Source of the DNA: Saxidomus purpurata
Taxonomy: Eukaryota; Mollusca; Bivalvia; Venerida; Veneridae
NCBI GenBank assembly: GCA_022818135.1
Contig: JAFMSR010000001.1
Coordinates: 37,602,672-37,666,671 of the forward strand
Length of the DNA stretch: 64,000 nt
Reading direction: 5' to 3'
The notes under the pieces were generated by a model. It ran no database searches. It was not told where the DNA came from and saw nothing but the letters and a program-made list of their open reading frames with translations. Below are positions 15,001-30,000 of this stretch, one piece after another (position 1 is the stretch's first letter; each line of letters begins with the position of its first letter). The translations under genes were made by a program, and so were the position numbers.

Positions 15001-18000
15001 AGTCAGATATAAAGTTATATAAAAATATATATGTTTAAATATAAAATTAACGCTGCGGATGACGTTGTCCATTGAAGTGTTTTGAACTTTAAGCTGTGAC
15101 GTTTTAACCAAATTTAATTAATACAGATCAATATCATCGCAAGTATACTACAAAATGTATGTAAAAATGCTAAATAATTTCAATAAAAAGCTCTTAACAT
15201 TGTCTTGTGAAGAACTTCCGTAACTTCTTCTTCCTGACAGCTGCGAAATAGACATGTCCCTTCTTCATGCGTAATAATGTGTGTTTGCATTCCTAGGCAC
15301 GTCGTTCCAAACTTCCGCAGTGCAATCGAGGCAAGCCCATTAAAAATGTAGCTTGAGTTGACGGTCCATCAAATTGCTCAACACGTCACATTGTTTCATT
15401 TGAATTTGAAAATTAATCTGCTTTTATAATATCTGCTAATACCTTTTCAGAGAATTCCAGTCGGACACTAATTCTATCGAGGCAAAATGGGACGTGTCTG
15501 GTGATCCTTGTCCAATTTCTAAATATGAATGGTCAGTCGAAGAAACTGATGGAACTGTTTTGCAAGACTTTATTGATATGTATAGTAAGTTTTTTGCACC
15601 CCAGAAAAAGAAATTATATTCCCTCAATGCAACATAAAAAAATTACATTTAGTAATAATTCATTATATGGAAGAATGGTACATTGATTTTACTGCTGTTG
15701 AAACAATTATTACGTTGATGCACAAGAAAAAGATACTACCTCCTCTTCCAAAATATGTTTAATACTTCAGAACAGTTAAGGCAGTCATTTTATAAATGTA
15801 TCTGTACAAAAAATATATGTAAGTGTATTAAATTACATGTACGATTTCTAGCCAGCACACATGGAAGAACAGATCAGCTCGATTTGGTAGAAGGAAGAAG
15901 ATACTATAGTCTTGTACGGATTCGAAATATGTTAGGCTTTACGTATACCCTTCGTTCAGATGGTGTGACAGTCAAGTCGAACCCGATGCTGCCTGGAATG
16001 GTTTACGATGGAGATGTGACTGGATATGATCTTAAAGTATTGTCATCTAGGACACTGGTGTCGGCAAACTGGGATGGGTTTGGTGAATTACGCCTACCTA
16101 CAGGAGTTAGTGAAATATTATCAGGTATACTTCATTTTCAATTTCAAAAACATTTAGGTTCTAAGTTTTATTCAAATTTTATTGGGATTGTGAAAAAAGT
16201 GTCTTCACTCGGATGTTTATTGCTGTTACTGATATCAATTGGTCAGTTATTCCCGTTTATAAATTTGTTCGAAGAAGAAAGAACAGAATAAAAATATCTC
16301 ATTAGAACACGGTATGTATATGTTTACTTACTACATTAAACATAAACGCTGTTTTTATTTAACCCGATACACTTTGGGAGTACAAAAGTTTGTATCCAAA
16401 CATGATACAGATAATAAAAAAGAATGTACAGACGTTGATTTATATGGCATTCAATCATACAATCAATTGATAAAATCAAACTTTTCTCGTAAAACAGAAA
16501 TCCATATAATACTTCCAATTTCATTTATACTATAATTATTTTACCATGAATGCATTGTAATGTAAAGTAGATCTATTGCAGGCTTCAACTGTAATATAAT
16601 ATAAATGCGTTGCGTTGTTGAAGATGGGTACTTCTCTTTAAATCCGTAGATGTAATAAAAATTTAAATGTTGATTAGTTAGACTGAAGTTCTACTTAACT
16701 ATGTAAAGCATTGTACATTTTCATGTTTTCATGACCAGACAGTCATCTTTCATCGTCTTCAATGTTCCTATTGGTCAGTTCTTTCGAAGCCGTACTGTAC
16801 AAGAAAACAAAATTATTTATACACATGCATATAATTGTGACTCATTTTATAATCGAGTGTTCAATTCTGTCTGCGTCGTTTCCAAGATAATTAAGTGTAT
16901 TCCCTTTCATGATGTACGAGTAAATTAAATAGAGTGACTATAGTAAAGAAACCTCATTTGGATATCAGATTCTATGTTTGAACATTTATCCAAGCAGAAT
17001 CTGTTTACGTTTAAAGGTAACAAGGGCGTAGATCAAGGCGAAGAGGCAGATCCTGACCAACAAGTTGCGTATTATGAGATTGCATTAGGCACAGATAGGC
17101 GATTCGACAAAACCAGAGACAACGTTGTTCCATTCACAAACGTTGGTTTGAATACGTCAGTGACATTCAAAGATCTAGATCTTGAACCAGGATTTGCAGT
17201 TTACTATTTCACTGTCAGGGCTTATAGTGCATCTTCGACATCAGCTACTGTGACATCAAATGGATTTTATGTCAGTTTCGACGGAGGTGTTGCTGGTAAG
17301 TCGACTATTCAACAATAGACGGGGAAATGTTTTTGAAATTCATTTAAAAAAGAAATTGTTTACAGCTATATTAGTCGCGTATGTTTATATATATATAACA
17401 AGTCGATGAATACATGTGCATTTCCCTGAATTGGTTTGCAGTGTATAATTAAGTTAGTACAATAGCAGCAAATGGCCTTCTCTAAACATTAATAACGTAA
17501 TATCTGATATTCTTATGACATGCAAATTGGATATCATTACAGCCGGAACTATAAACATGCCTAATTTTGTCAACTCAAATACAAAACTTGACGTTCAGTG
17601 GAATAGTTATACTTCACACGTCGGACTCATGTTATACTATGTAGCCATATCAGACCATATGAATTCTACTTCCATGGATTGTAGAAAATATGTAAGTTTG
17701 TATAAATCATATTACTTAATTGAAATATTTTATAATTGTAAAATTCAACAACATTATAGCAAAATTACTTTACGCTAATATCAGTTGCAACAGAATTTGG
17801 TGGTATATGATTGTAAGACAGCGTGCGTTTCGTATTTTTACAAATATTATTGAAAACAATCTGCACGATGCATTTAGCATGTTCGTTCGATTTAAAAAAG
17901 AATGATGGGAATATAAATCGAACAAATAGCGGTCAGTTTCGCCGGTAAGATTCTTTGCATGGTAATGTAAAAGCTACATGCAATTTTACATCTTAATTGC

Positions 18001-21000
18001 TAATGGGACTTTACAATATCTATCAGGTTGACGGTGGGAAGGCGACGGACCTGGAAAAAAATGATAAGTATAATGTGTACCAAGTAACAAATATTGGAAT
18101 TAACACCTATCTCAGCATAGACGAGCTGACCCTGACGCAGAATTCAACATATTATATTTGGATTATGGGTAAGTGATTCAATATGATGATGTTATACCAT
18201 TATTTGATACATAATTGTTAAATAATATTGTTACCGTTTGACAGAAGTCACTATTCTTAGTGTATACGAATTTACTTTAGTTCGATTACGCGGAAAGCTC
18301 CGTAGCTTATTAAATCGCTTTTGAACACTTATTCCAGATGTCATCACGCACGCGAGAGAGGCAGCGAGCTTTTCATCGCTGCTACCCATTTACAGCTGGG
18401 TAGACTGAGGCACGTGTGGTATCAGTGTCTTTGCCCAAGGACACACCTCGTGCTCTGGCTCTGGGATTCGAACCCGGGACCTCCCGTTCTGGAGGCCAAC
18501 GCCCAAACCACTGAGTTATTCTTATAACCAGTAAAATCTCCCGCTCATGCAAGAGATCTAGTAGGTTTTATTAAATTCAACACGATTTATTAAAATATCA
18601 ACAGTTTAAGTGTTTATCGAAACTTCAATATTACTGTGTACTGGAAGTTAAAATATTATATTCAGGTGTCGATAAGGCTGGCGAATGCAACATGACATAC
18701 CACAAATTTACAGTTGATATAACACAGCCAGGGAATGGAAAAATCACTGCTGGACCGTATTATGATATGGTTCGTATTGATAACTGAGTAACAACAATAC
18801 ATTCATCAGTTATTCTTGCTTAAATGAAAATAATTTGGATGTTTGTAATGGTTCCAAATTAACTTCTTGTATTTTAGACTTAAGAAGAATTTTTACTTTT
18901 TTAATATTGCACTCGCATGTAATTGGAATTAAACAGAAAATTCGTTGAGGTATTTGAGATTTTTAAACCAACTATCACTTTACATTTTAATTTTGTATGA
19001 ATTAATATTGCAGGCATTGGCATATGCGCGCTACAACTACGAAATTCCCGTTAAATGGCAAGGTTTTTATGACGGCGAGTCCGGTATTTCCGTTTTCAAT
19101 TTAACACTTTGGCATAGTGGACACTGCTCGGAAACTGGAGGAAAAAGGAAGTTACTTGAAACTGTCGAAGTTTTTGGGAATTATACTGAGTATAAGTTCA
19201 CGAACTTAAGCATTGAAGTGAGTATAATCATTGTCCATAACGTATGTTCTGAGTGAATGAAACATGCAAAGCATCTTCCCTAGTTTTATGCAAGATTTCT
19301 GGACGTAAATTCAATTATATTTATGGATGCAGAGATTGTACTGACACATTTAAGATGGGAACTAAGATGTTTTAAGTTAAAATTTTAATGTAAGCTAATA
19401 AAACGTACCCCTAACTATCATCAAGCATGTACCCATAAGTCACCAAACACGTGTTCATTCTAACGATTGTGACGACACACATATGACAAAACATATTTTA
19501 AAGATAATTATTTTCAAGACCTCCTTTTTCAGAAATCTGTCTTATACTTCGTGTCACTGCAAGCAATAAATCGAGCAAGATTAATGACATCAGCGGAAAC
19601 TTCACCAATTGTGTTTGATGACTCTGTACCTACAGCAGGTCATATTTCAGAAGGCTCTGAGTTTACGAATGACCTAGTTTGGTGGGGGTTCACGGATCAT
19701 ATGAAAGGTATGTCTATTAATAGCTTTTTTTGAAAATGTCAAGGTATAAACACATCACTAGTCAATACAAAAGAGATATTTCCAACGCAGACTATGTTGT
19801 ATGCAGTAGGTTAAGAGAAGTCCGTGTAAAACAGTAATTTGCTTGAATCTTAGCAGATGCTTGAAAGATATTGATTATGTAAAGTCAAATAACTGTACAA
19901 TCGAAACTGTCTTGTACCTGCTTTCAAATTACAACAATGAGACCATGGTTGTATAGACTTTATATAGTTTAAAGGAGATCAAAGGGAGATCTGTTCATAG
20001 GAGTTAACAGTAAATGCATCATATGTAGCAAATATCTGATAGCATTAATTTAATTTTCAATTCTGAAGACAATTTTTGTTTAAAATTCTATACGGTATTG
20101 ACATGTTAAGCTTACCACTAGTGCCCTGCCGACAGTCCATATGTGGTTTCCGTGTAGTCTCTCTGTTTAATTTTTATTTTATTCCCCAAATGTACGTAAA
20201 AGTGATTAATGATATAGTAAACGTACTGTTAAAACATCGCAGTCTTGCTATTTACAACACGGCGAATAGCATCGGAACGCTATGGTTCTAGAGAATTACA
20301 TTATAATAACATAAAAACCGTCGACTTCGTATCTTCACTAGTAGTTTTGAAATAGGATAAGATCATATGTAAGACTAACATTCTACGTTTCAGGAACACT
20401 GTTGCATAGTCCAGTTCATGTCAGTGACCCTTGTCCTTCAAGACAAATACAAATGTCAGCTGACGGATGGAAAGCGGTAGAAATAAAGAAATTGAATGAC
20501 CCTAATGGCGTCGACTGGAAATTGCAACATAGAGAAGCCAACATACACATAGACTCGTACAGTGATGAAGCCAGCATCAAAATAGCTAGAGATTCAAAGG
20601 CAGAACGTATATATTCTGCTGCCTATATGAGAAATGCAGACATGAAAGATGGCGGAAGTTATGAGGCAAGTATATAACTGGTAGAAGCGGAAGTTAAACA
20701 CGTTGAATATAAATCTACAATATGTTATAGGCGTTAAATATTAAAATGTGAGGGCCTACTCTTTTTACAGCTCCAAAATGTTATTCCAAAGGGTAATTTA
20801 TTCATTTAAAAGTAAAGGAATATTGTGTACTGGAAACAACACTATACACGTATATGTAACATTTCGTCGTTGACTTGGCAATAGTTTTATTTAGCATTAC
20901 CAAAACCTTAGTTTACACTTCTTTGTCCAGCAAAATGTAAAAAAGTGCTTCCCTTTTTGTTTGCTGTCAAAATGTGATGAACAAAATTAAATGCTACTTA

Positions 21001-24000
21001 AAAACATTAAGGTTTCACTTTAGAAAATGATCATACCTGCTTAAGGATTATAACTCAATAAAGTTTAACTAAAAAGATAAGTTGTTAATATTTACCATGA
21101 AAATTATGTTATTGTTATTATCATTGCTGTACTCTTTCAGTTATCAATTCGTGCAGCTGACGGTGATGGCATGGCTGTTACAGGGGTCACCTTCTGGGAT
21201 GGAGATGATAGTGACCTCCACATATTCAGTCATCAAACTAAAGCATGGAATGACCATGGCGCTTGCAGCTGTTGCCTGGAATATAACGTTGTAAGCCTGA
21301 AACTTCAGCTGACTGCTGATTTCAGAATTATTTCACACCATGCATAACAAAATGTTTTAATTCAATGTTAAAATACATGACAGTTGAATTATTGTGTGTT
21401 TTCACAGTGTATGTATAGAACACACAAAAATACAGGAAATAATATACAAAATCTAGAAATTCATATGACAGTTGTGTATACTTAGCGATAGCAAAGACAC
21501 ATTTTCATATAGAAATGATAGTTTTTAATTTGTAACAATATTACAAAAGTGTCGAATCATTAAAACTTACCATATATTCATCTTACACTCAATCTATGTT
21601 ACTTTAAAATATCATGTGTTTGTTAGTACGTCCGCTACCATGATTAAAACTGCAATGAAATTTAATAATTGATTATTCTAAACTCTGAACAGTGGTGTTA
21701 TAAGTTTGATTGAATAATATCTTTATTAGACAAGCTGCCTCTGCAACTGCACGGAGTACTTGGACAGCTTGAGCGCCTATAATGGAACCGTTAATGAGAG
21801 TACAATCAACACGACAATAACTAATACCACTACCTCTCATGTAGTATCTCAACAGTCTTGCGGACTGCAGATTTTTGCCGGTAAGGAATGATTTACTAAT
21901 ATTTTTTTTTAGAATTATTATGTTGTAGTGTTGTTATCATTTATTTCGTCGCTTTACAACTGTTGATATTCTTATTAATTTACCGTAACATTTACCAATT
22001 TAGATGAGTATTGGATTAACATTTAATTCATCAGTCATGCTGATTCACACACATTCATTATCTCATATATTTATAGGTAAAGATCCGTATTTGGTGACCT
22101 GGTGTAAATTTTTCAACAACACTGGTGATAGCATGTCTGTAAGATCAGAGGTTGAATTTAATCCTTCAACAGAATTTCATCACTACAGAATCGCGTTCTT
22201 AACTGTAAAAGAAGACTTGATGGTAAATATTAGCATACGATTGTGTTCATAAAAGTAAAATTATCTCCTCATGTAACTTTGATATGATAGCAAATTTAGT
22301 CATGTTTTAAATAAACAATTGTTTATCACATTGTTGACTTTACATGACATCAAAGCTATCAAAAGCCTTAAATAGGCAAACAATTTTAGAACTGTAAGTA
22401 GTTTCTTCTATTAGTAATATTGTTAATGTAAATGTGCATGATATTTTAGGCGACCACCTGTATCCGCGTGTTTTCTGATGGAAGTCAAATCTCAGAAATG
22501 TGTGGGATTCCTCCTTTGAGCATCTTTACCAAACTCATCTTACATGTGTGGAACAAGGACAATATAGTTCCAACTTTAGATATTTTCAATCTGTGGCAAG
22601 CAAAGGCGGTTTTCAAAAATCTGATCATGCCGCCAGATGTAAATGCTTTGTGTAGATATGGCGATCCATTCCAAGGAGGAACAAATGCAGTTGTTAAATA
22701 CGAAGCTGGTGTAGGTACAACGTCAGGAGCTGTGGACATGTCTCAGTTCCAAGAGGTAAGTTTTTACTCTATACTGATTTATCCGTGAAACAAATAAATT
22801 AAACTTACAATTATGAAATATTTCATTTCTATTATGTAAACAAATACACTGATATGACATTCTGTCTTGCAGGTGACTAGACCGTGCATTCCTTGTACCG
22901 ATGCTTGTTCAAAGTTTGACTGTAACCAGAATTGCAAAACAAATGGATATTCTCTAATACCATTCACAATCAACAATGTAGAATTGAATGCTTCCTACGA
23001 CCAAGCTTTATACATCACAGGTAATAAAAGTTCACATACATTCTATAATACCACATACATACAATTGTATTGTTTAGAGCTGCTACTGTGAGAAGTAAAT
23101 ATCTAAACAGTTGTGGTCTAAATTATCAGTTACATATAAACAAGCAAGGCAATATTCTAGATCTTAACGTTTGCTTAACCATTCTAATTCGACTTTAAGA
23201 TGATGATTCGATACAAGGTCATTTCTTTTAAAGTGAAAGCGGTCCTAGGATCTGGAGCTAATGTACTTTCATCGTCAAATGGTTTCTACATTGACACCAC
23301 ACCTCCTGTATTCGATGAAGAAGTTATGATGTATATAGATGTTCGACAAGGAGAGTTCACACCTTCTGACTTCCAAGGATCAAATAGTACCATAAAAGCG
23401 ATTTGGCTCTGCAATGACAACAAAAGTGAAATCGAGGTATACGACAAATATACTGAAACTAAATGTTACAGTTAAGCGCTTAAATTCTCTTAATTATAAT
23501 TACTAAATTATCACTTACCCCTGCACTGACCAGACTTCGTATGTTAACAGTTTCTTACAGAGGGTAAAGTATCGTACTTTCGTACTTGATTTTCCAAAGT
23601 ACGCTTCATTATTAAAAAAGTAAGAATTCTTCTTAAGTCTAAACTACTAGAAATTAATTTGGAATCATAACAAATATCCGAATTATTTTCATTTAAGCAA
23701 GAATAACAGATGAATGAATTGTTGTTACTCAGTTATCAATACGAACCATATCATAATACGGTCCAACGGTGATTTTTCCATTCCCTGGCTGTGTTATAAC
23801 TGCTGAAACGAGCGCTTAAATCCGAAAATATGTTGGTTAAGATTTAGTAAAACAGCTTATATGAAAACCCGATTTCCATTTCATTCGAGTTACTTATATC
23901 AATTTTTGATATAAAAAGTCTTGTTTTCGTCGTTTATCTTTAGGAATACAACTGGGCTATCGGAACTGAAGTCGGTTTAGAAGATATCCAACCATATACG

Positions 24001-27000
24001 TCGACTAATACTTACTCGACAGGAATCAACAATGAGTTAGAAGGGAAACTAAGGCACAACTCTACATATTATGTCAGCATTAAATGTAAAAATGCAGCAG
24101 GGTTAACAACTACATGGGAAGATACAAAAGGTAAATAAAAATTTGATCAGCTTGTTTAGAGTAAATACTTTATATTTTCAAACTGTCTCTACTCAATTTG
24201 ACAACATAAAACAATTTATCGGTTATACAAAATACACTTATGTAATGATTATAGGTGTGACAGTCCTGCTTGAAGCCCCAAATCCTGATTCAGTCAAGGC
24301 AGCTGCAGTGGGTGCTAAACACTTTGATCATGAGGTATACCCACCAACGGCTGTTGAGTCAAAAGATCCGACACACTGTGGAGAATCTTGGACGGTTAGC
24401 ACTGATCCGAATATCAGACGTTACGGTAATATTTCCTAATTTAGTCTGGAATATCTACTGGTGTATGAAGCAATTGATTGTAGTGTAAAATGTAGTCGAA
24501 AACGTATTTCTACAGTTAAATGTACATTATAGTGATTAAAGATGCCCTAAAGAATCCGCTTACGTAATACTCTTTTTAAATTTAGTTGTTAAATAGGTGA
24601 AAAGTTGAGTGCATTATTTTTGTTTAAGTTTGATAACGAAAAAAGCTTGTGACAGGCAGCAAGTTTTTCATAGCTCCGGCCAATTAACAATTTACAGCTA
24701 TGCTTACTGAGGTACGTGTTGCATCATTGCCATAGCCTAAGGTTGGGATGCGAACCCGGGACCCCATATTAGGAGGCTAACGCCCTAACCATCGAGCTAT
24801 CGATGCCCGTAAGAGTACTGTCAATAATTTTTCCAATCATTCATTTTTGAAAGATAAATGAAATTATATTTCAGATTTCTGTGTCGGCAGCTCTATGGAA
24901 GTAACAGATGATATAATACCATGTGTTTGGGTCGGATATAATATGTCTGGTGAAGTCGAAATAAAAAATGGTTATCTCCTTATCGACAAAATACCGTATC
25001 GCAACATTTCTGATCTTCGTGCATTAAGTAAAGGAATGTATGATTACACTACAGCAAATGCACATGATAACACATTCAATATGGAAAGTGGAAGAACTTT
25101 ATTTCTATTCATGCGACTATGTAACAAAGCAGAAATATGTATTGACAAATTTGTGAATTCTTTACTTATAACTAACGATGATTCAGTACTGATGAGCAGC
25201 GAAACAGGCGAAAGCAAAAGCTTCCAACTGAGAAATTCCCACAGTACCAGAGCAAAACGAAGTACCCCACAGTTAACTATGGAAACACCTGATGGTATGT
25301 GAAATTGTTTAAGCTTTCGAAAACGGAACATTCCTTTTTTCAGTTTTGTGTAGAAATCATATCAACATTAATTGCATATCGGTTCCATAACCGTACCCTG
25401 TTTTTTACAGTCAGCTGAAAGTCCTTTGAGTTCCTGCTCAAGCGGTACTGCTTGGTGTGGTCCATGAACTGATATTTCAATATGAAGCTGACAGCTTACG
25501 AAAACGCAGTTTTACTTCCAATTGTTCATGTATTTTATCATTTTTATCTTTAAACAAGTGAGAAAGCCATATTTTGTATTTACATATTCACGTTTCGATG
25601 TATAAAGGTCAAACTGGAGAGAGAACTTACCTGTATATTATGGTCGCCATAAGTTCAATCACTCGTGTGACCTTATTCTTTCACAGGTTCATTTAGATAA
25701 ACATAAAGCTTTATTTTATTGTAGGTATGGAAAAGGGACAAAGTATTTTATACAATGAGCTGACTGCAGAAAATATGACAACACGCTATGATTCAGTGGC
25801 ATCGACGATATTTAGACCATACATAGTGAATCCTAACGTCACTATGAATAAAACAGAGAGGCTTCTTTATAGAAGGTAATTTGTGCACTTTATAGCATGT
25901 TTACATGTACTTTTAGCTATTGTGTAGATAACAATGCCTCTGAAAATATTTAAAAGAAAAACAGAAGTACGAGAAATTGAGCACTCAAACGAAATTCCTT
26001 TCTTTGACTTTAAGTAATACTTACAAATGTGATAGTCCTCCAAAACTACACCTTACACCCAAAGTGCAAATTTACCTCATTTTATATGAGATAGATAGTT
26101 TGTACGTTAAGCTTACTTAGATATTTGACAGCGAAATTTTATATCTTAATATCTGACAAACTGTCAATTTTCAACAAAAATACTGTATTTGTGCCTCACC
26201 AATATGAAAGTAGTATCATTTTGAGTGGCTATAGCAATGGAAAATATCTTTTTAATTCAAACAGAAAACGGACATTTCAATGCAACAGACTATAAAAAAT
26301 TAATGTTTTATCATTTACTTTGGATTTCAACACCATCTTATGTAATTATTTTAATAATTGTCATTCTATAATGTAACACATGACCGAATACCCTTTGTAA
26401 ATTAATTAGTCTTCCACCAAGTACTAGTCAAAAACATATTCGTTTCAGAATACATTTCTTCAACATGTCCTTCACGCTAAGCCCTGTTGGTCAGAAACCC
26501 TTACCAGGTCCAGTAAAACTTTCATATCCTTCTGCCAATGTCACCGACGACGATACTGTAACAATGGTAATACACTGGAATCCAGGTAAGTTATTTTGAA
26601 ATACAATGTACATTTCTTAATGTCGAGATGCATATAAAGAAATATGATACACAAGCTTCTAAAGTTCTAGTATTTAAAAAAAGTTCTAAAAAGACATCCA
26701 CGTCATATATTATGTAATTTTTTAATCTTTTTAATTTGATGATGTTTTTCAGTACTGATATATGAACGTTCATAAGCAGAATATATATCCCATAGTGTAA
26801 GTTTGAGTGGAAATGCGCATTTGTATGTGTTCGTGTGTGCGCACGATGGTGTCCACGGTTTGAATTTATTTTTGTAATTGTAGATGAAAATCAATGGCAA
26901 ATATCGAATAGAACCTGCTTGTTGTTGAATGATTCAAATGACGAAAGTAATGTTGACGGGTTTACCACGATCTTGGTAAATCTACCTTTGATATTATCAT

Positions 27001-30000
27001 ATAATGGACTTGATTACTGAATTATTCATTATAGTTCTTGTTTCTGTAATTAAAGCATAACATGATTTCGACAAAGAAAAGGGTCTACATGCATTTTTCA
27101 TTCGTTAAATGTGCCGGACAACTTTTATTTGCTTTGTCTATCTTAACTGAAACATCTAACTCAATGAGTAAAAGTTGTGTCCAACGAATTTACCCATTAG
27201 AAGTTAGTTACTCTAAAGTCTCACTGTCATATTATCTAGATTTGTGAAACACGTTTGTCGGCAGACAGTATGGAGGTTAATCAAACATACCTGTCGAAAG
27301 AGACACAATTTGCAATAGCAGCGGTTGCATCTAAGATTGTCAACAATCCACCATTATTTACACATACTTCAATAAAGATAGATGAGGATTCAGGTCTGAA
27401 CAATTTTTAAACTTTCCTTTTTAAGTAAGGATTATTATTTTGTATATATAGTACTTGAAATCTTGATAATTAACATTATTAGTTTAAAAATGTGTTGACG
27501 ATTAAAGTTATATATTTATATCAATATCATCCCTGCGTATCGAGAATCAACTATCATGTAGAGTTTTACAATGTTTAAATGGTTTACTTTACTCCTTTTT
27601 GCAGAGGATACGCAGTTTCAACTTAAGGCGAATGACATGGAAAACGATCCCTTTGTATTTAGCCTTCAAAACAACGGGACAACGTATGCGTTTGGAAATA
27701 TAAGTCTGAGTAACGATGGCATGTACGTAATAAACGGTTTCATTTCTCAACAATTAGTGTATAGGTGTATTTACTACTGTCAAGAACAGAACAGGAAATA
27801 AAGACGTTAAACATAATAGAATATATGCAAATCTCTTAAGACACATGTATGCTATCGTAATTATGTTAAGTTCTTCTCAAACATATAGGGCCTTCTGTCT
27901 AGCTATTAATTTTCTTTAAGCAATATTTTTCTACATTCATTATACATAAATGTAGGACTTGAGGGTCTTTATTATATATTTGTAGTTGTGTTTGCCGGTT
28001 TAAAAAGTTGTTCTTCTTTTTTCTTTAGTTTGACCGTGTCCCTGTGTCAGAACTGCTACGGTAAATCGTCTGTGAAATTAGTTCTTGAAGACCAGCCAGA
28101 TTGGGATGATATTTTGCCAGCTAGAGCACAGTATTCCTTAGATATAGATGTCTTACCTGTAAATGATCCACCAAGTGTAAATGTATTGTCTCCAAACGGA
28201 ACAAATATATTACCGAATGATCCTACGGAGAGTATCCTGGTAAGTTAAGCTCCCAAAAAGAATAATGAAAGTGGACTGTGAACGTCTTTAAATGCGTTAC
28301 TTTGTTTAATTACTGTTTACAAACCAGTATTTTGCAGTGTCGCAAATGATAATAATATGATAATACTAAATAAGAAAGATAACTTTATTTTAAGGGGAAA
28401 ACACATTTATTCAAGGGCCCATTCTTACATATCCTAACAATATTCTTTTAACAACAATATCAAAAAGACATAAAACTTATATATCTAATGATATATGTGT
28501 ATGGTATTTCACTTGTAGAAGCAAAGTGATTTAAATATTGAATGTAATGTTTTACTACTGTACATCATTTCATTTAACAGATAAAGAGATAGATAAATTT
28601 TATGAATGTTACGATCTTTAAAATAAAAATTACCATAATATCCTCATACAAATATTCAGAAGATTTGCTCGTAAAATAATTGCCATAGTATTTGTAAACA
28701 TCAATAACCTGTGTTAAAATTGTAAAACTTTAAAAGTAGAATTGAAAATTAATGCGGTTAGGAGTGTTACAAAAAACATGAACATGAAATTGTTAATAAC
28801 ATATTTAGGAATAGTTGTGACGTTGAGTTACTGAAGATATTTCTCAAAACTGTTTTTCAATGTCCAGATATCCTAATGTATACAACACCATTTACCTCTC
28901 AATGATTTAGATATAATGGGTCGTTGGCTTTTGTAGTCAATGTTTTAAAGCTGTCACTTTTAGTCTTAAAATTACATTCATGAAAACAATACTAGTGTGA
29001 TGAAACGTTGTTTATACATAAATGTAGTGATTAAGCTAAAGATGTGTCTTGTTGGATGAAATATTTTTAAGTTCATTGTATTTTAGATATTCCGGGAACA
29101 GACTGGTGCGTTCATATCCGAAATTATTACAGCAGTGATAGCGTATGATATCGATGGACGTCAAACATTACAACTGATTTCGAACACGAGCAATGCCTCT
29201 GGCTCCTTCTATTTGAAACACATTGGATATAATGATATAAAAAGCCTATTGTCATGTAAAACGGTACTCATACCTTTTATGATTGTCATTCAATTTAATT
29301 AAATCACGGTTTTCACAGGATGCTTTGTGCAAATTTACGGCTATGTTAGGTAGGATAATATGTAGGATAGATTTTTTACATTATATTTGTTTTTGCTTGA
29401 AATCATAATATATGTTACAACCCACTTTCTTGTTTTCTCTATATCAATTGTTGAGGCATTTGTTTTAAGTTTCATATTTAAAAACAAACGCTCATAAAAT
29501 CTACGTACAAAATGTACCACATAAACGCATGATATTGTGAACAAAGTGTATTTGTTAAAGTATTTGTATGATATCTCTTACTGCCTTATCCAAGGCAGTG
29601 TTGCTATTGTCAATTCAATAATTTTCAATTATTTTAATACAGTGCGTCAATCCGAATATGCCCAAAGACTTTTCAACCGTAGAATTGAAGGGGGTATATA
29701 TAAATTACACTCAAGATAATACTTCATTTGTTGGACTGGACACAATCAAACTTGTTGCTGAAGACGAAAAAGGAATATTTTCTGATGTTATAACAATCAC
29801 TTTTGTGGCGATGGATCATAAATGCCAACGTGGAAAATGCAAGAGTATGTCTTAATTGATTATAATTAGTGTCCCTGATTTGTCTTGTTTCACACATTTG
29901 CCATATTTTGCAGTATATGTTAGAGTGAATACCAATAATAATGAGGTTTGCCAGCCACAAACTGGTACATGTAGTTGGGAACGGTTTAGGAAAATGGTCG

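Larger units (their letters stand above)
85..19707 (+). other. Tandem fibronectin-III-like modules (exons 1-27)
   Basis: These exons repeat one pattern: W..F.D.ESGI, Y..AIGT..G..D..PF, then YY..V.A.N.AG, then S.GF..D.TPP..G. Clear first halves are PESGISSYEIGVGT (4078-4324), KESGIREYDV (5203-5374), PESGVSRLRF (7254-7371), PQSGITAIQYSVGT (8268-8424), KESEIEIYHIVFG (12724-12877), DESEITEYQLAIGT (13826-14306), YYEIALGT (17017-17295) and ESGISVFNL (19014-19217). Linkers such as DASPPKAGTVYDG, IENTPPE and VDDTPPSPG separate modules. I count roughly 14 modules from linkers, some degenerate. The spacing and A.N.AG-like G strand fit a beta-sandwich of FN3 type. A profile search would be needed to decide between FN3 and another Ig-like fold. 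Confidence 0.7.

Noticed and set aside
16974..17015. In-frame upstream extension MFEHLSKQNLFTF before exon 22 as an alternative start
   Set aside because: The module sequence begins after the acceptor at 17016 in the phase needed by the previous exon; the upstream codons show no module similarity.
18321..18527. Plus-strand ORF WDSNPGPPVLEAN
   Set aside because: Typical by-product of a tRNA-derived SINE read in antisense, not a gene.
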